DNA of 47,304 nucleotides from Kineococcus rubinsiae (GTDB taxonomy: Bacteria; Actinomycetota; Actinomycetes; Actinomycetales; Kineococcaceae). The notes below the pieces were generated by a model. That model was not told where the DNA came from and did not search any database. It saw only the letters and a list, made by a program, of their open reading frames with translations. Made by a program: the position numbers and the translations under genes. Of this stretch, positions 17,717 through 28,588 are shown piece after piece (positions within the stretch are counted from its first letter, which is position 1; the number at the start of each line of letters is the position of its first letter). The stretch spans positions 1-47,304 of the forward strand of contig NZ_VWPY01000034.1 of NCBI RefSeq assembly GCF_011839805.1, read 5' to 3'.

Positions 17717-18366
17717 CAGGAGGTCACCCCCGCGGCACGTGCGCGCAGCATCGCGGCCGGGGCCACGTGCTCCACGGTCAGACCGCGGCGGGCCGCGACC
17801 TGCTCGGGGCGCTCGAGGCCCTTGAGGGCCTCGATCGTCGCGTGCACGATGTTGATCGCGTTGTCGCTGCCCAGGGACTTCGACAGGACGTCGTGGATCC
17901 CCGCGCACTCGAGCACGGCGCGCACCGGACCACCGGCGATGACGCCGGTACCCGGGGAGGCCGGGCGCAGCATGACCACGCCGGCCGCCTTCTCGCCCTG
18001 GATGGGGTGAGGGATGGTGCCCTGGATGCGGGGCACGCGGAAGAAGTTCTTCTTGGCCTCCTCGACGCCCTTGGCGATCGCCGCGGGCACCTCCTTGGCC
18101 TTGCCGTAGCCGACACCGACGGTGCCGTCGCCGTCGCCCACGACCACGAGGGCCGTGAAGCTGAAGCGGCGGCCGCCCTTGACGACCTTGGCGACGCGGT
18201 TGATGGTCACGACGCGCTCGACGAAGTTGCTGCGGTCGCCCTGACCGCCGCGGGCGTCACCGCGACCGCCGTCACGGCGACCGCCGTCACGGCCACCGCG
18301 GTCGTTGCCACCGGCTCCGCCGGCCGCACCGGTTCCACCGGCGCCTCGGCGCTGGGGTCCAGGCAT
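17716..18366 (-). CDS. rpsE: 30S ribosomal protein uS5 with Gly/Arg-rich N-terminal extension
   Basis: The 216-residue uS5 lines the mRNA entry and helps decoding accuracy. The core starts at [20 protein letters not shown] (about residue 46), followed by [21 protein letters not shown] and [15 protein letters not shown]. The first 45 residues are a Gly/Arg/Asp repeat ([18 protein letters not shown]) encoded by near-identical 15-bp DNA repeats around 18256-18300. The ATG at 18366 has GAGGAA upstream. Confidence 0.97.
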   Translation of the reverse strand: MPGPQRRGAGGTGAAGGAGGNDRGGRDGGRRDGGRGDARGGQGDRSNFVERVVTINRVAKVVKGGRRFSFTALVVVGDGDGTVGVGYGKAKEVPAAIAKGVEEAKKNFFRVPRIQGTIPHPIQGEKAAGVVMLRPASPGTGVIAGGPVRAVLECAGIHDVLSKSLGSDNAINIVHATIEALKGLERPEQVAARRGLTVEHVAPAAMLRARAAGVTS

Positions 18367-18406
18367 CAGACGTTCCTCTTCTCTGCTGCGGTCACGGTCG
18401 TCGCCC

Positions 18407-18784
18407 TCACAGGGCCAGTCCGGCTTCGCGGGCGCCGTCGGCGATCGCCGCGACACGTCCCGCGTAGCGGTTGCCGCCGCGGTCGAAGACCACGGCCTCG
18501 ATGCCGGCCGCCTTGGCGCGCTCGGCCACGAGCTGGCCGACCTGCTTGGCCTTCGCCGACTTGTCGTCGGAGGAGCCGCGCAGGTCCGCCTCCATGGTCG
18601 AGGCGGACGCCAGCGTGTGGCCGGCCGCGTCGTCGATGACCTGCACGAAGACGTGGCGGGTCGAACGCGTGACGACGAGGCGCGGACGTGCGGCGGTGCC
18701 GACGACCTTCTTGCGCACGCGGGTGTGGCGGCGCTTGAGCGACGCGGACTTGCCCTTGGTGGTGCGCTGCGTGGACAGAGCCAT
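18407..18784 (-). CDS. rplR: 50S ribosomal protein uL18
   Basis: The 125-residue uL18 binds 5S rRNA with uL5. It shows [40 protein letters not shown] and the C-terminal [26 protein letters not shown], split around the Gly. The ATG at 18784 is 2 nt after the rplF stop and gives the usual MALS start; an upstream GTG would add two residues. Confidence 0.98.
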   Translation of the reverse strand: MALSTQRTTKGKSASLKRRHTRVRKKVVGTAARPRLVVTRSTRHVFVQVIDDAAGHTLASASTMEADLRGSSDDKSAKAKQVGQLVAERAKAAGIEAVVFDRGGNRYAGRVAAIADGAREAGLAL

Positions 18785-18786
18785 CG

Positions 18787-19326
18787 TCACTTACCAGCCT
18801 TTCCGACCTTGCGGCGGACTACCTCGCCCGCGTACCGCACGCCCTTGCCCTTGTACGGGTCGGGCTTGCGCAGCTTGCGGATGTTGGCGGCGACCTCGCC
18901 GACCTGCTGCTTGTCGATCCCCGCCACGGAGAAGCGGGTCTGGTTCTCGACGGCGAACGTGATGCCCTCGGGAGCCCGGACGACGACCGGGTGGCTGAAG
19001 CCCAGGGCGAACTCGAGGTCCGAGCCCTTGGCGGCCACGCGGTAACCGGTGCCGACGATCTCGAGGCGCTTGACGTAGCCCTCGGTCACGCCGACGAGCA
19101 TGTTGTTGATGAGCGTCCGCGTCAGCCCGTGCAGCGAGCGCGAAGCGCGCTCGTCGTCGGGACGCACCACCCGGAGGACGCCGTCCTCCGGGCGCTCGAC
19201 CGTGATCGGGTCGGCGATGGTGTGGGCGAGCGTGCCCTTGGGGCCCGTGACCGTGACGGCGGAGCCGTCGATGGTCACGTCCACGCCGGCGGGAACGGGG
19301 ATCGGAAGTCGACCGATGCGCGACAT
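18787..19326 (-). CDS. rplF: 50S ribosomal protein uL6
   Basis: The 179-residue uL6 lies near the factor-binding site beside the sarcin-ricin loop. It has two related domains: [20 protein letters not shown] with GPKGTL, then [23 protein letters not shown] and the signature [25 protein letters not shown], split over residues 148-172. The ATG at 19326 has GAGGAGGACTC upstream. It follows rpsH by 13 nt. Confidence 0.98.
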   Translation of the reverse strand: MSRIGRLPIPVPAGVDVTIDGSAVTVTGPKGTLAHTIADPITVERPEDGVLRVVRPDDERASRSLHGLTRTLINNMLVGVTEGYVKRLEIVGTGYRVAAKGSDLEFALGFSHPVVVRAPEGITFAVENQTRFSVAGIDKQQVGEVAANIRKLRKPDPYKGKGVRYAGEVVRRKVGKAGK

Positions 19327-19339
19327 GAGTCCTCCTCCC

Positions 19340-19738
19340 TCACCAGACGTAGGCGAGGACTTCCCCACCCACGCCCTTCTTGTTGGCCTGCTTGTCGGTC
19401 AGCAGCCCCGAGGACGTGGACAGGATCGCCACGCCGAGGCCACCGAGCACGCGGGGCAGGTTGGTCGACTTCGCGTACACCCGGAGACCGGGCTTCGACA
19501 CGCGGCGCAGGCCGGCGATCGAGCGCTCGCGGTTCGGGCCGAACTTCAGGTTCATCGTCAGCTTCTTGCCGACCTCGGCGTCCTCGACCGTCCAGGAGGC
19601 GATGTAGCCCTCCGCCTGGAGGATCTCCGCGATGTGCGACTTCAGCTTGCTGTACGGCATGGAGACCGTGTCGTGGTACGCCGAGTTGGCGTTGCGCAGA
19701 CGGGTCAACATGTCCGCGATGGGGTCGGTCATCGTCAT
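19340..19738 (-). CDS. rpsH: 30S ribosomal protein uS8
   Basis: The 132-residue uS8 binds the central domain of 16S rRNA and in enterobacteria represses the spc operon. It begins [18 protein letters not shown] and ends with the rRNA-binding [25 protein letters not shown], shown here in two parts around residue 115. No S8-type regulatory site could be recognised by eye. It follows rpsN by 82 nt, in which a 6-bp hairpin (19774-19788) is visible. Confidence 0.98.
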   Translation of the reverse strand: MTMTDPIADMLTRLRNANSAYHDTVSMPYSKLKSHIAEILQAEGYIASWTVEDAEVGKKLTMNLKFGPNRERSIAGLRRVSKPGLRVYAKSTNLPRVLGGLGVAILSTSSGLLTDKQANKKGVGGEVLAYVW

Positions 19739-19820
19739 CGGGCTCGTCCGCCCTTCCTCACCGGGGTTTCCGGACCACGGGGCGTGGTGCGGACCTGCGG
19801 CGTCGTCGTGTACAGAGAGG

Positions 19821-20006
19821 TCACCAGCTGCTCTTCGTCACACCGGGCAGCTCGCCGGCGTGCGCCATCTCGCGGACGCAGATCCGGCACAGGCCGAACT
19901 TGCGGTAGACCGCGTGCGGTCGCCCGCAGCGCTGGCAGCGGGTGTAGCCGCGCACCGCGAACTTCGGCTTGCGCGCGGCCTTCATGATCAGAGCGGTCTT
20001 CGCCAC
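19821..20006 (-). CDS. rpsZ: 30S ribosomal protein uS14, zinc form (type Z)
   Basis: A 61-residue uS14 of the short zinc-binding type, [20 protein letters not shown]. Cysteines in [11 protein letters not shown] and [10 protein letters not shown] form the CxxC...CxxC zinc site (about Cys24, 27, 40, 43). A GTG start with AAGGAG 8 nt upstream is clear; the codon after the rplE stop is only 2 nt away. Many actinobacteria also carry a zinc-free uS14 elsewhere. Confidence 0.97.
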   Translation of the reverse strand: MAKTALIMKAARKPKFAVRGYTRCQRCGRPHAVYRKFGLCRICVREMAHAGELPGVTKSSW

Positions 20007-20008
20007 GG

Positions 20009-20581
20009 TCAGTTCTCCTTGAAGGGGAAGCCCAGCGCACGGAGCAGCGCGCGGCCCTCCTCGTCGGTCTTCGCCGTCGTCACGACGGTGATGTCCATGC
20101 CGCGGACCCGGTCGATGCGGTCCTGGTCGATCTCGTGGAACATGGACTGCTCGTTGAGACCGAACGTGTAGTTGCCGTTGCCGTCGAACTGCTTCGGCGA
20201 GAGACCGCGGAAGTCGCGGATGCGCGGCAGCGCGAGCGACACGAGGCGGTCCAGGAACTCCCACATGCGGTCGCCGCGCAGCGTGGTGTGCGCGCCGATC
20301 GGCATGCCCTCGCGGAGCTTGAACTGCGCGATGGACTTGCGGGCCTTGGTCACCTGGGGCTTCTGCCCCGTGATGACGGTCAGGTCGCGGATCGCGCCGT
20401 CGATCAGCTTGGAGTCGCGTGCAGCCTCGCCGACACCCATGTTCACCACGACCTTGACCAGGCCGGGGATCTGCATGACGTTGCCGTACTCGAACTGCGT
20501 CTGCAGCGTGCTCTTGATCTCGTCCCGGTAGCGCTGCTTCAGGCGAGGCAGCGGGCGGGCGGTGGTGGTCTCAGTCGTCAT
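20009..20581 (-). CDS. rplE: 50S ribosomal protein uL5
   Basis: The 190-residue uL5 binds 5S rRNA and touches P-site tRNA and uS13. Key segments are [54 protein letters not shown] and [19 protein letters not shown]. The first 15 residues ([15 protein letters not shown]) are a short Thr-rich extension. The ATG overlaps the rplX stop by one base (TGATG). Confidence 0.98.
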   Translation of the reverse strand: MTTETTTARPLPRLKQRYRDEIKSTLQTQFEYGNVMQIPGLVKVVVNMGVGEAARDSKLIDGAIRDLTVITGQKPQVTKARKSIAQFKLREGMPIGAHTTLRGDRMWEFLDRLVSLALPRIRDFRGLSPKQFDGNGNYTFGLNEQSMFHEIDQDRIDRVRGMDITVVTTAKTDEEGRALLRALGFPFKEN

Positions 20582-20952
20582 CAGATGTCCTTGCCGGAGC
20601 GCTTGGCGACGCGGATCCGCTGGGTCTTCTGGCGACCGTCGCGCTCCACGGACTCGGTGCGGATGCCGACGCGGGTCGGCTTGCCCGTCTCCGGGTCGAC
20701 CAGCTGCACGTTGCTGATGTGCAGCGGGGCCTCGCGGACCTCGATGCCGCCGGCGACGCCGGGAGCCGCCTTGGTGTGGCGCTTCATCTGGTTGACGCCC
20801 TCGACGAGCACCCGACCGGTGTCGGCGAAGACCTCCAGGACCTTGCCCTGCTTGCCCAGGTCGGAGGTCTTGGTGCCGTCCTCGTTGCGACGACCACGCA
20901 CGCGCGTGATCACCTGCACGAGGTCACCCTTCTTGATCCTGATCTTCCCCAT
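20581..20952 (-). CDS. rplX: 50S ribosomal protein uL24
   Basis: The 123-residue uL24 starts 50S assembly by binding the 5' end of 23S rRNA. A KOW motif is visible near the start ([20 protein letters not shown], then [20 protein letters not shown]), followed by [12 protein letters not shown]. It lies 2 nt after rplN and overlaps rplE, so it is tightly coupled. Confidence 0.97.
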   Translation of the reverse strand: MGKIRIKKGDLVQVITRVRGRRNEDGTKTSDLGKQGKVLEVFADTGRVLVEGVNQMKRHTKAAPGVAGGIEVREAPLHISNVQLVDPETGKPTRVGIRTESVERDGRQKTQRIRVAKRSGKDI

Positions 20953-20954
20953 GG

Positions 20955-21323
20955 TCAGAGCACCTCCGGAGCCAGCGAGATGATCCGCATGAACTTCTTG
21001 TCGCGCAGCTCGCGGCCGACCGGCCCGAAGATGCGCGTACCCCGCGGGTCCCCGTCAGCCCGGAGGATGACGGCCGCGTTCTCGTCGAAGCGGATGTAGG
21101 AACCGTCGGCGCGCCGACGCTCCTTCTTGGTGCGGACGATGACCGCCTTGACGACGTCGCCCTTCTTCACGTTGCCACCGGGGATCGCGTCCTTGACCGT
21201 GGCCACGATCACGTCACCGATGCCCGCGTAGCGGCGGCCGGAGCCGCCGAGCACGCGGATGCAAAGGATCTCCTTGGCACCCGTGTTGTCGGCGACCTTG
21301 AGCCGCGACTCCTGCTGGATCAC
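20955..21323 (-). CDS. rplN: 50S ribosomal protein uL14
   Basis: The 122-residue uL14 is highly conserved: [60 protein letters not shown] and [20 protein letters not shown]. It sits at the subunit interface and forms bridges to 16S rRNA. A GTG start follows AAGGAG 8 nt upstream. It opens the spc block after a 115-nt spacer with two hairpins. Confidence 0.98.
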   Translation of the reverse strand: MIQQESRLKVADNTGAKEILCIRVLGGSGRRYAGIGDVIVATVKDAIPGGNVKKGDVVKAVIVRTKKERRRADGSYIRFDENAAVILRADGDPRGTRIFGPVGRELRDKKFMRIISLAPEVL

Positions 21324-21348
21324 TCTCTACTCCTTCGTCGCGCCGGTT

Positions 21349-21377
21349 CTCGCCGTGCGGTCTGGCCGGACGGCGAG
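21349..21377 (-). promoter_or_regulatory. Hairpin in the rplN leader
   Basis: CTCGCCGT (21349-21356) pairs with ACGGCGAG (21370-21377), a perfect 8-bp stem about 25 nt upstream of the rplN start. It may be a leader structure of the spc block; its function is unknown. Confidence 0.35.
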
Positions 21378-21406
21378 CCTGACGGAACGGACATGGACTC
21401 GTCTCG

Positions 21407-21433
21407 GGCGACCCCGGCCGGAGCCGGGGCGCC
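21407..21433 (-). terminator. Hairpin after rpsQ, between S10 and spc blocks
   Basis: CCCCGGC-CGGA-GCCGGGG (21412-21429) is extended by GGCG/CGCC across one bulged A, giving an 11-bp stem that begins 5 nt after the rpsQ stop. No strong promoter is seen before rplN, so read-through is likely and this may be a partial terminator. Confidence 0.5.
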
Positions 21434-21438
21434 TGAGG

Positions 21439-21720
21439 TCACTTGGCGCGCTCGAGGACCTCGACCACGCGCCAGCGCTTGGTCGCGGACAGCGGACGGG
21501 TCTCGGCGATGAGGACGAGGTCGCCCACACCCGCCGACGAGACCTCGTCGTGCGCCTTGACCTTGGTGGTGCGGCGGATGACCTTCGCGTAGAGGGGGTG
21601 CTTGACGCGGTCCTCCACCTCCACGACGACGGTCTTCTGCATCTTGTCGCTGACGACGTAGCCGCGACGCGTCTTGCGCTGCCCGCGGTCGTTCGTCGTC
21701 TCGGCGCTCTGCTCGCTCAC
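21439..21720 (-). CDS. rpsQ: 30S ribosomal protein uS17
   Basis: The 93-residue uS17 is an early 16S-binding OB-fold protein, with [40 protein letters not shown] and [20 protein letters not shown]. The first 12 residues are a Ser/Glu-rich extension. The GTG start overlaps the rpmC stop (GTGA), so translation is coupled. It is the last gene of the S10 block. Confidence 0.98.
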   Translation of the reverse strand: MSEQSAETTNDRGQRKTRRGYVVSDKMQKTVVVEVEDRVKHPLYAKVIRRTTKVKAHDEVSSAGVGDLVLIAETRPLSATKRWRVVEVLERAK

Positions 21721-21965
21721 TCAGCGGCCTCCTTGGTGATCGGCGCCTCGGTGATGCCGAGCTCGCGCTCACGCATCGTCGTGTAGATGCGGGAGATGTC
21801 CCGCTTGACGGCGCGGAGCCGGCTGTTGTTCTCCAGCTGACCGGTCGCCGACTGGAAGCGCAGGTTGAAGAGCTCTTCCTTCGCCTTCTTGAGCTCCTCG
21901 ACCAGCTTCGCGTCCTCGAACTCGCGCAGCTCGTCCGGGCCGAGGCCCTTGGTCCCGACGGACAT
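21717..21965 (-). CDS. rpmC: 50S ribosomal protein uL29
   Basis: An 82-residue uL29, which sits beside the peptide tunnel exit with uL23. The helical hairpin is visible in [40 protein letters not shown] and [18 protein letters not shown]. It has a short C-terminal tail ([12 protein letters not shown]). The ATG overlaps the rplP stop (TGATG) and the stop overlaps the rpsQ start. Confidence 0.97.
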   Translation of the reverse strand: MSVGTKGLGPDELREFEDAKLVEELKKAKEELFNLRFQSATGQLENNSRLRAVKRDISRIYTTMRERELGITEAPITKEAAE

Positions 21966-22384
21966 CACGCCTCACCGCCTTCACGACGCACGATCTTGCA
22001 CTTGACCGGCAGCTTGTGGATGGCGCGGGTCAGCGCCTCCGAAGCGGTCTTCTCGTTGGGGAACGACAGCTCGAACATGACGCGTCCGGGCTTGATGTTC
22101 GCGATCCACCACTCCGGCGAGCCCTTGCCGGAACCCATGCGGGTCTCGGCGGGCTTCTTGGTGAGCGGCCGGTCCGGGTAGATGTTGATCCAGACCTTGC
22201 CGCCACGACGGATGTGGCGGGTGATGGCGATACGAGCGGACTCGATCTGGCGGTTGGTGACGTAGCCGCCCTCCACCGCCATGATCCCGTACTCGCCGAA
22301 CGTCACGCGGGTGCCGCCGCTGGCCGCACCACGCCGCGTGGGGTGGTGCTGCTTGCGGTGCTTGACTCGCCGTGGGATGAGCAC
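21965..22384 (-). CDS. rplP: 50S ribosomal protein uL16
   Basis: The 139-residue uL16 helps build the A site and contacts tRNA. It begins [20 protein letters not shown], then [40 protein letters not shown] and [19 protein letters not shown], the loop near the peptidyl transferase centre. A GTG start lies 3 nt after the rpsC stop. Confidence 0.98.
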   Translation of the reverse strand: MLIPRRVKHRKQHHPTRRGAASGGTRVTFGEYGIMAVEGGYVTNRQIESARIAITRHIRRGGKVWINIYPDRPLTKKPAETRMGSGKGSPEWWIANIKPGRVMFELSFPNEKTASEALTRAIHKLPVKCKIVRREGGEA

Positions 22385-22387
22385 GAC

Positions 22388-23236
22388 TCAGGCCTCCGTT
22401 CCGTTCGAGCCCTTGCCGGTGACGGGCTGGGCAGCCGCCTCACCGGTGGGCGCGGCAGCGCCGGCCGCGGCCTCGGCCACGGGCGCGCTGGTCTCGGTGG
22501 GACGACGCCGGGGGGCGCCGCCGCGGTCGGGACGGTCACCGCGCTCAGGGCGACGGGGCGCCCGGGGGGCGGCCGCCTGCGACTGGGCGAGCTCACGGCT
22601 GGTGACGTCGCCGTGGTAGATCCAGACCTTCACGCCGATGCGGCCGAAGGTCGTCTTGGCCTCGTAGAAGCCGTAGTCGATGTTCGCGCGCAGCGTGTGC
22701 AGCGGCACACGACCCTCGCGGTAGAACTCCGAGCGGCTCATCTCCGCGCCGCCGAGGCGGCCCGAGCACTGCACCCGGATGCCCTTGGCGCCCGAGCGGA
22801 GCGACGTCTGCATCCCCTTGCGCATGGCGCGGCGGAACGAGACGCGGCTCGCGAGCTGCTCGGCGATGCCCTGGGCGACCAGCTGCGAGTCCACCTCGGG
22901 GTTCTTCACCTCGAGGATGTTCAGCTGCACCTGCTTGCCCGTGAGCTTCTCGAGCTCGCCGCGGATGCGGTCGGCCTCCGCACCGCGACGGCCGATGACG
23001 ATGCCCGGCCGGGCGGTGTGGATGTCGATGCGGACGCGGTCACGCGTGCGCTCGATCTCGACCTTGGAGATGCCGGCCCGCTCCATGCCCTTGGACATGA
23101 GCCTGCGGATCGCGACGTCTTCCTTCACGTAGTCGGCGTAGCGCTGACCCGTCTTGGTCGAGTCGGCGAACCACCGGCTGGAGTGGTCGGTGGTGATGCC
23201 CAGTCGGAACCCGTGCGGGTTGACCTTCTGTCCCAC
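22388..23236 (-). CDS. rpsC: 30S ribosomal protein uS3 with Ala/Pro/Arg-rich C-terminal tail
   Basis: The 282-residue uS3 lines the mRNA entry tunnel and contributes to helicase activity. It begins [20 protein letters not shown], with the KH domain ([20 protein letters not shown], about 75-95) and the C-terminal domain [20 protein letters not shown]. The last 60 or so residues are Ala, Pro, Arg and Thr-rich, likely disordered, as in many actinobacteria. The GTG start overlaps the rplV stop (TAGTG). Confidence 0.97.
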   Translation of the reverse strand: MGQKVNPHGFRLGITTDHSSRWFADSTKTGQRYADYVKEDVAIRRLMSKGMERAGISKVEIERTRDRVRIDIHTARPGIVIGRRGAEADRIRGELEKLTGKQVQLNILEVKNPEVDSQLVAQGIAEQLASRVSFRRAMRKGMQTSLRSGAKGIRVQCSGRLGGAEMSRSEFYREGRVPLHTLRANIDYGFYEAKTTFGRIGVKVWIYHGDVTSRELAQSQAAAPRAPRRPERGDRPDRGGAPRRRPTETSAPVAEAAAGAAAPTGEAAAQPVTGKGSNGTEA

Positions 23237-23616
23237 TAGCGGGTCCTCCTCGTCTTCTTGGCGCCCGGAACCGCGGGCGCGACGACCACGGTGATGTGGC
23301 TCGTGCGCTTCAGGATGCGTCCCGCCCGGCCCTGGGCGCGGGGACGGAAGCGCTTCATCGTCGGCCCCTCGTCCACGGAGATGCTCTGCACGACGAGGTC
23401 GTTCGGGTCGAACGCCTCGGAGTGCTTGTCGGCGAGGAACCGCGCGTTGGCGATCGCACTCTCGACGAGCTTCAGCACCGGCTCGGCGGCCGCCTGGGGG
23501 GCGAACGAGAGCACGGCGACGGCCTCGTTGGCCTTCTTGCCCCGGATCAGGTCGACGACTCGGCGCGCCTTCTGGGGCGTGACGCGGAGGTACCGCGTCT
23601 GCGCCTTGGCTTCCAT
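23236..23616 (-). CDS. rplV: 50S ribosomal protein uL22
   Basis: The 126-residue uL22 lines the nascent-peptide tunnel with its long beta-hairpin. It shows [40 protein letters not shown] and [20 protein letters not shown], then [11 protein letters not shown]. The ATG at 23616 gives the family-typical start and is preceded by GAAGGCAGGGA; the reading frame stays open far upstream but only by chance. rpsS ends 80 nt before it. Confidence 0.98.
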   Translation of the reverse strand: MEAKAQTRYLRVTPQKARRVVDLIRGKKANEAVAVLSFAPQAAAEPVLKLVESAIANARFLADKHSEAFDPNDLVVQSISVDEGPTMKRFRPRAQGRAGRILKRTSHITVVVAPAVPGAKKTRRTR

Positions 23617-23696
23617 CCCTGTCCTGCCTTCTGGTCTCAGTCTCACGACTGGCGTTCGGTCACTTGCTCGGGCTGACGTTCGTGCCGACTCGGTGG

Positions 23697-23978
23697 TCAG
23701 CGACGACGCCCCTTGCGGTCGTCCTTCTCGTGACCGCGGAACGTGCGCGTGGGCGCGAACTCGCCGAGCTTGTGCCCCACCATCGCCTCGGTGACGAAGA
23801 CGGGGACGTGCTTGCGGCCGTCGTGCACCGCGAACGTGTGGCCCAGGAAGTCCGGCGTGACGACCGAACGGCGGGACCAGGTCCGGATGACGGTGTGGGT
23901 GCCCGCTTCGTTCTGAGCGTCCACCTTCTTCTGAAGGTGGTCGTCGACGAAGGGGCCCTTCTTCAAGCTGCGAGGCAT
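23697..23978 (-). CDS. rpsS: 30S ribosomal protein uS19
   Basis: The 93-residue uS19 of the 30S head pairs with uS13. It reads [60 protein letters not shown] and [18 protein letters not shown], a near-textbook uS19. It follows rplB by 15 nt. Confidence 0.98.
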   Translation of the reverse strand: MPRSLKKGPFVDDHLQKKVDAQNEAGTHTVIRTWSRRSVVTPDFLGHTFAVHDGRKHVPVFVTEAMVGHKLGEFAPTRTFRGHEKDDRKGRRR

Positions 23979-23993
23979 TGTTCTTCAGGCTCC

Positions 23994-24833
<840 letters not shown>

Positions 24834-24879
24834 GGTGCGTCAGTCCTCGGGTTCGATGGTGGTCTGCGACGGTCGCCGG

Positions 24880-25191
24880 TCAGGCGGCCGAGCCGCCGAA
24901 GATGTCGATCGTGCCCTCGCGCAACGTCACGATGGCCCGCTTGGTGTCCTTGCGCTTGCCGATCCCGTTGCGGGTCCGCCGGGTCTTGCCCTGGCGGTTC
25001 GCGGTGTTCACGGACGAGACCTTGACGCCGAAGACCTTCTCCACGGCGATCTTGATCTCGGTCTTGTTCGCGCCGGGGTCGACGATGAACGTGTATTTGC
25101 CCTCGTCGATGAGCCCGTAGCTCTTCTCCGAGACGACCGGCGCGATGAGGATGTCGCGCGGGTCCTTCTGCGTGCCGCCGAGCGCGCTCAC
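24880..25191 (-). CDS. rplW: 50S ribosomal protein uL23
   Basis: The 103-residue uL23 sits at the tunnel exit and docks trigger factor and SRP. It shows [40 protein letters not shown] and [20 protein letters not shown]. The GTG start overlaps the rplD stop (GTGA), so the pair is coupled. Confidence 0.98.
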   Translation of the reverse strand: MSALGGTQKDPRDILIAPVVSEKSYGLIDEGKYTFIVDPGANKTEIKIAVEKVFGVKVSSVNTANRQGKTRRTRNGIGKRKDTKRAIVTLREGTIDIFGGSAA

Positions 25192-25886
25192 AGGGTGCTC
25201 CCTTCCGACTCCGAGGCCACCGCGGTCGCCGTGCGGACCGGTCCGGCCACGAACGCGTCGAGCGCGTCGCGGGTGAACACGACGTCGTCGGAGACCATGA
25301 CGTCGTAGGTGTTGAGCTGGTCGGCCACGAGGACGTGGACGCCGGCGATGTTGCGCAGGCTCTTCTCCGCCACCTCGTCGCCGCGGCGCACGACCACGAG
25401 CACGTTCTTGCGCCCGCTGAGGGTGCTGATCAGCGAGACCGCGGTCTTCGTCGAGGGGACGTCACCCAGGGCGAGGCCCTCGACGACGTGCACGCGCTCG
25501 TGGTTGACGCGGTCCGAGAGCGCTCCGCGCAGAGCGGCGGCGATCATCTTCTTGGGCGTCCGCTGGGAGTAGTCGCGCGGCTTCGGGCCGTGCACGACGC
25601 CACCACCGGTGAACTGGGGGGCGCGGAGCGAACCCTGACGGGCGCGGCCGGTGCCCTTCTGCTTGTACGGCTTCTTGCCGCCACCGCGGACCTCGCCCCG
25701 GCGCTTGACCGACGCGGTGCCCTGGCGGGCGGCGGCGAGCTGCGCCGTCACGACCTGGTGGATCAGGGGGACGTTGACCTGGCGGCCGAAGTGCTCGGCC
25801 GGCAGCTCGACGGTGCCGTTCGTCCCGCCGTCGGCGGTCCGCAGCGGCACGGTGATCGGCTCGGTGGCCTCGATCGTCGTGGACAT
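25188..25886 (-). CDS. rplD: 50S ribosomal protein uL4
   Basis: The 232-residue uL4 lines the tunnel constriction; in E. coli it also represses the S10 operon. It carries the extended loop [20 protein letters not shown] and [20 protein letters not shown], then [19 protein letters not shown]. The N-terminal 25 residues are a Thr/Glu-rich extension. The ATG at 25886 is 4 nt after the rplC stop, and an open frame upstream is coincidental. Whether it acts on the rpsJ leader here is unknown. Confidence 0.97.
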   Translation of the reverse strand: MSTTIEATEPITVPLRTADGGTNGTVELPAEHFGRQVNVPLIHQVVTAQLAAARQGTASVKRRGEVRGGGKKPYKQKGTGRARQGSLRAPQFTGGGVVHGPKPRDYSQRTPKKMIAAALRGALSDRVNHERVHVVEGLALGDVPSTKTAVSLISTLSGRKNVLVVVRRGDEVAEKSLRNIAGVHVLVADQLNTYDVMVSDDVVFTRDALDAFVAGPVRTATAVASESEGSTL

Positions 25887-25890
25887 CTGC

Positions 25891-26550
25891 TCAGGCCTCC
25901 TTCGTGCGCGCCTTGGACGCGTTCTTGACGAGGACCACGCCACCGCGGGGGCCGGGGACCGCGCCCGTGATGAGCAGCAGACCCTTCGCCGCGTCGATCG
26001 CGTGGACCGTCAGGTTCTGGGTGGTCTGGCGGGCGCCGCCCATGCGGCCGGCCATGCGCATGCCCTTGAAGACGCGACCGGGAGTGGCGCAGCCACCGAT
26101 CGATCCGGGCTTGCGGTGGTTGCGGTGCGCACCGTGGGAGGCACCGACGCCGTGGAAGCCGTGACGCTTCATGACACCGGCGAAGCCCTTGCCCTTGGTG
26201 GTGCCGACGACGTCGACCGTCTCACCGGTGGTGAAGACCTCGACGGTGACCTCCTGGCCGGCGGTGTACTCCGCGGCGTCGGAGGTGCGCAGCTCGACCA
26301 GGTGACGGCGCGGCGCGACGCCGGCCTTGTCGAAGTGCCCGGTCGAGGGCTTGTTCGCCTTGCGCGGGTCGACGACCTGGGCGGCCAGCTGGACGGCCTC
26401 GTAGCCGTCGGTGGACGCGGTGCGGACCTGGGTCACGACGTTGGGCTCGACGCGGACCACCGTCACGGGCACGAGCCGGTTGGCCTCGTCCCACAGCTGG
26501 GTCATGCCGAGCTTGGTGCCGAGCACCCCTCGCAGTTGCCTGTCGCTCAT
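25891..26550 (-). CDS. rplC: 50S ribosomal protein uL3
   Basis: The 219-residue uL3 has a long loop reaching the peptidyl transferase centre. It begins [20 protein letters not shown] and has [40 protein letters not shown] and [17 protein letters not shown], the last two forming the conserved loop. The ATG at 26550 is family-typical, with GAGG 11 nt upstream. It lies 13 nt after rpsJ. Confidence 0.98.
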   Translation of the reverse strand: MSDRQLRGVLGTKLGMTQLWDEANRLVPVTVVRVEPNVVTQVRTASTDGYEAVQLAAQVVDPRKANKPSTGHFDKAGVAPRRHLVELRTSDAAEYTAGQEVTVEVFTTGETVDVVGTTKGKGFAGVMKRHGFHGVGASHGAHRNHRKPGSIGGCATPGRVFKGMRMAGRMGGARQTTQNLTVHAIDAAKGLLLITGAVPGPRGGVVLVKNASKARTKEA

Positions 26551-26563
26551 CGTCTGCAGTCCC

Positions 26564-26872
26564 TCAGAGCTTGATCTCGATGTCGACACCCGCGGGGAGG
26601 TCGAGTCGCATGAGCGAGTCGACCGTCTTCGGCGTGGGGTCGATGATGTCGATGAGGCGCTTGTGCGTGCGCATCTCGAAGTGCTCGCGGCTGTCCTTGT
26701 ACTTGTGCGGCGAGCGGATCACGCAGTAGACGTTCTTCTCGGTCGGCAGCGGCACGGGCCCGGCGACGGAAGCGCCAGTACGGGTCACCGTGTCGACGAT
26801 CTTGCGCGCCGAGCTGTCGATGACCTCGTGGTCGTAGGCCTTGAGCCTGATGCGGATCTTCTGTCCCGCCAT
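26564..26872 (-). CDS. rpsJ: 30S ribosomal protein uS10 (NusE)
   Basis: The 102-residue uS10 belongs to the 30S head and also acts as NusE, linking NusG-bound RNA polymerase to ribosomes. It reads [40 protein letters not shown] and [20 protein letters not shown]. It opens the S10 block. Its 400-nt upstream region holds the tuf terminator and the leader element shared with rpsL. Confidence 0.98.
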   Translation of the reverse strand: MAGQKIRIRLKAYDHEVIDSSARKIVDTVTRTGASVAGPVPLPTEKNVYCVIRSPHKYKDSREHFEMRTHKRLIDIIDPTPKTVDSLMRLDLPAGVDIEIKL

Positions 26873-26941
26873 GGCGTCGTCTGACTCTCTCTCTTCGTCC
26901 CGCTACTGACTCGCGCGCGGCGCGGAGCCCTGGTCCGAGCT

Positions 26942-26971
26942 CCGACCCCCGAGGTCGGGCGTGTCGTGCTC
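26942..26971 (-). promoter_or_regulatory. Leader element shared with rpsL, copy 1 (rpsJ leader)
   Basis: On the minus strand it starts GAGCACGACACGCCCGACC and ends GGGGGTCGG. It is 28/30 identical to 31673-31702. CCGACC and GGTCGG can form a 6-bp stem with a 5-nt loop, and one of the two differences is in that loop. It ends 69 nt before the rpsJ start codon. Function unknown. Confidence 0.6.
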
Positions 26972-27020
26972 TCGCACGGCTTCCACCCTCGCCCGGTTGC
27001 CCGGTGTGGTCCTGTTCAGG

Positions 27021-27026
27021 TCTGTA
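27021..27026 (-). promoter_or_regulatory. Weak candidate -10 for the S10 block
   Basis: TACAGA on the minus strand is the only TA-containing hexamer well placed upstream of the rpsJ leader element. The -35 region is poor (CCGACT or ACCGAC at 17-18 nt), so it is a tentative call. Confidence 0.2.
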
Positions 27027-27213
27027 CCGTCCGCCGCCCGACGAGTCGGTCGACGTTCGCGGTTGTGGCCGCGGGCGCGGAAGCACGCCTCAGCGACACA
27101 GCAACCCCGACAGTCTGCCAGAAGGCAGTGGCCCTTGGCCAATCGCGGCCCGCGGCTCCCACCGCGGACGACGAACCTGGTGTCCCCCACCGGAACGGCG
27201 CGGGCTTCTCGTG

Positions 27214-27277
27214 CGTGCGGGGCGGGTCCGAGAGGACCCGCCCCGCACGAGGTGTGAGCTGGGCGGCTAGGCCGCCC
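27214..27277 (-). terminator. Tandem terminator hairpins after tuf
   Basis: CGTGCGGGGCGGGTCC (27214-27229) pairs perfectly with 27234-27249 around GAGA, a 16-bp stem. A smaller GGGCGGC-TAG-GCCGCCC (27261-27277) lies 3 nt after the tuf stop. Together they mark the end of the str transcript. Confidence 0.8.
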
Positions 27278-27280
27278 GCA

Positions 27281-28474
<1,194 letters not shown>

Positions 28475-28504
28475 TGGGGGTCCTCCTCGGACTTGTAGAT
28501 CTTC

Positions 28505-28523
28505 CCCGACCCGGTGGGTCGGG
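28505..28523 (-). promoter_or_regulatory. Hairpin in fusA-tuf spacer
   Basis: CCCGACCC-GGT-GGGTCGGG forms a perfect 8-bp stem 30 nt upstream of the tuf GTG. It contains the same CCGACC/GGTCGG stem as the rpsL and rpsJ leader elements. It may be a leader structure or an intra-operon attenuator. Confidence 0.4.
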
Positions 28524-28588
28524 AGGGTGGGTGTCCGGCCCACCGTGTGGTGGCCCAGATGGTGTTCTGCCGTGCCCTGCTGGGGGTG

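Larger units (their letters stand above)
26873..27280 (-). other. tuf-rpsJ intergenic region: tuf terminators and rpsJ leader
   Basis: This 408-nt gap holds no convincing gene. From tuf towards rpsJ it contains two hairpins (27261-27277 and 27214-27249), TTGGCCAA at 27135-27142, a 5-bp hairpin at 27115-27128, a weak -10-like TACAGA at 27021-27026, and the 30-bp element at 26942-26971. If TACAGA were the -10, that element would lie near +43 to +72. A purine-rich GAAGAGAGAGAG before the ATG may serve as ribosome site. No strong consensus promoter was found. Confidence 0.6.

Noticed and set aside
26903-27190. Frame of 95 codons upstream of rpsJ
   Set aside because: It crosses the weak promoter region and structural elements, has no family match, and shares only the repeated element with the rpsL leader.
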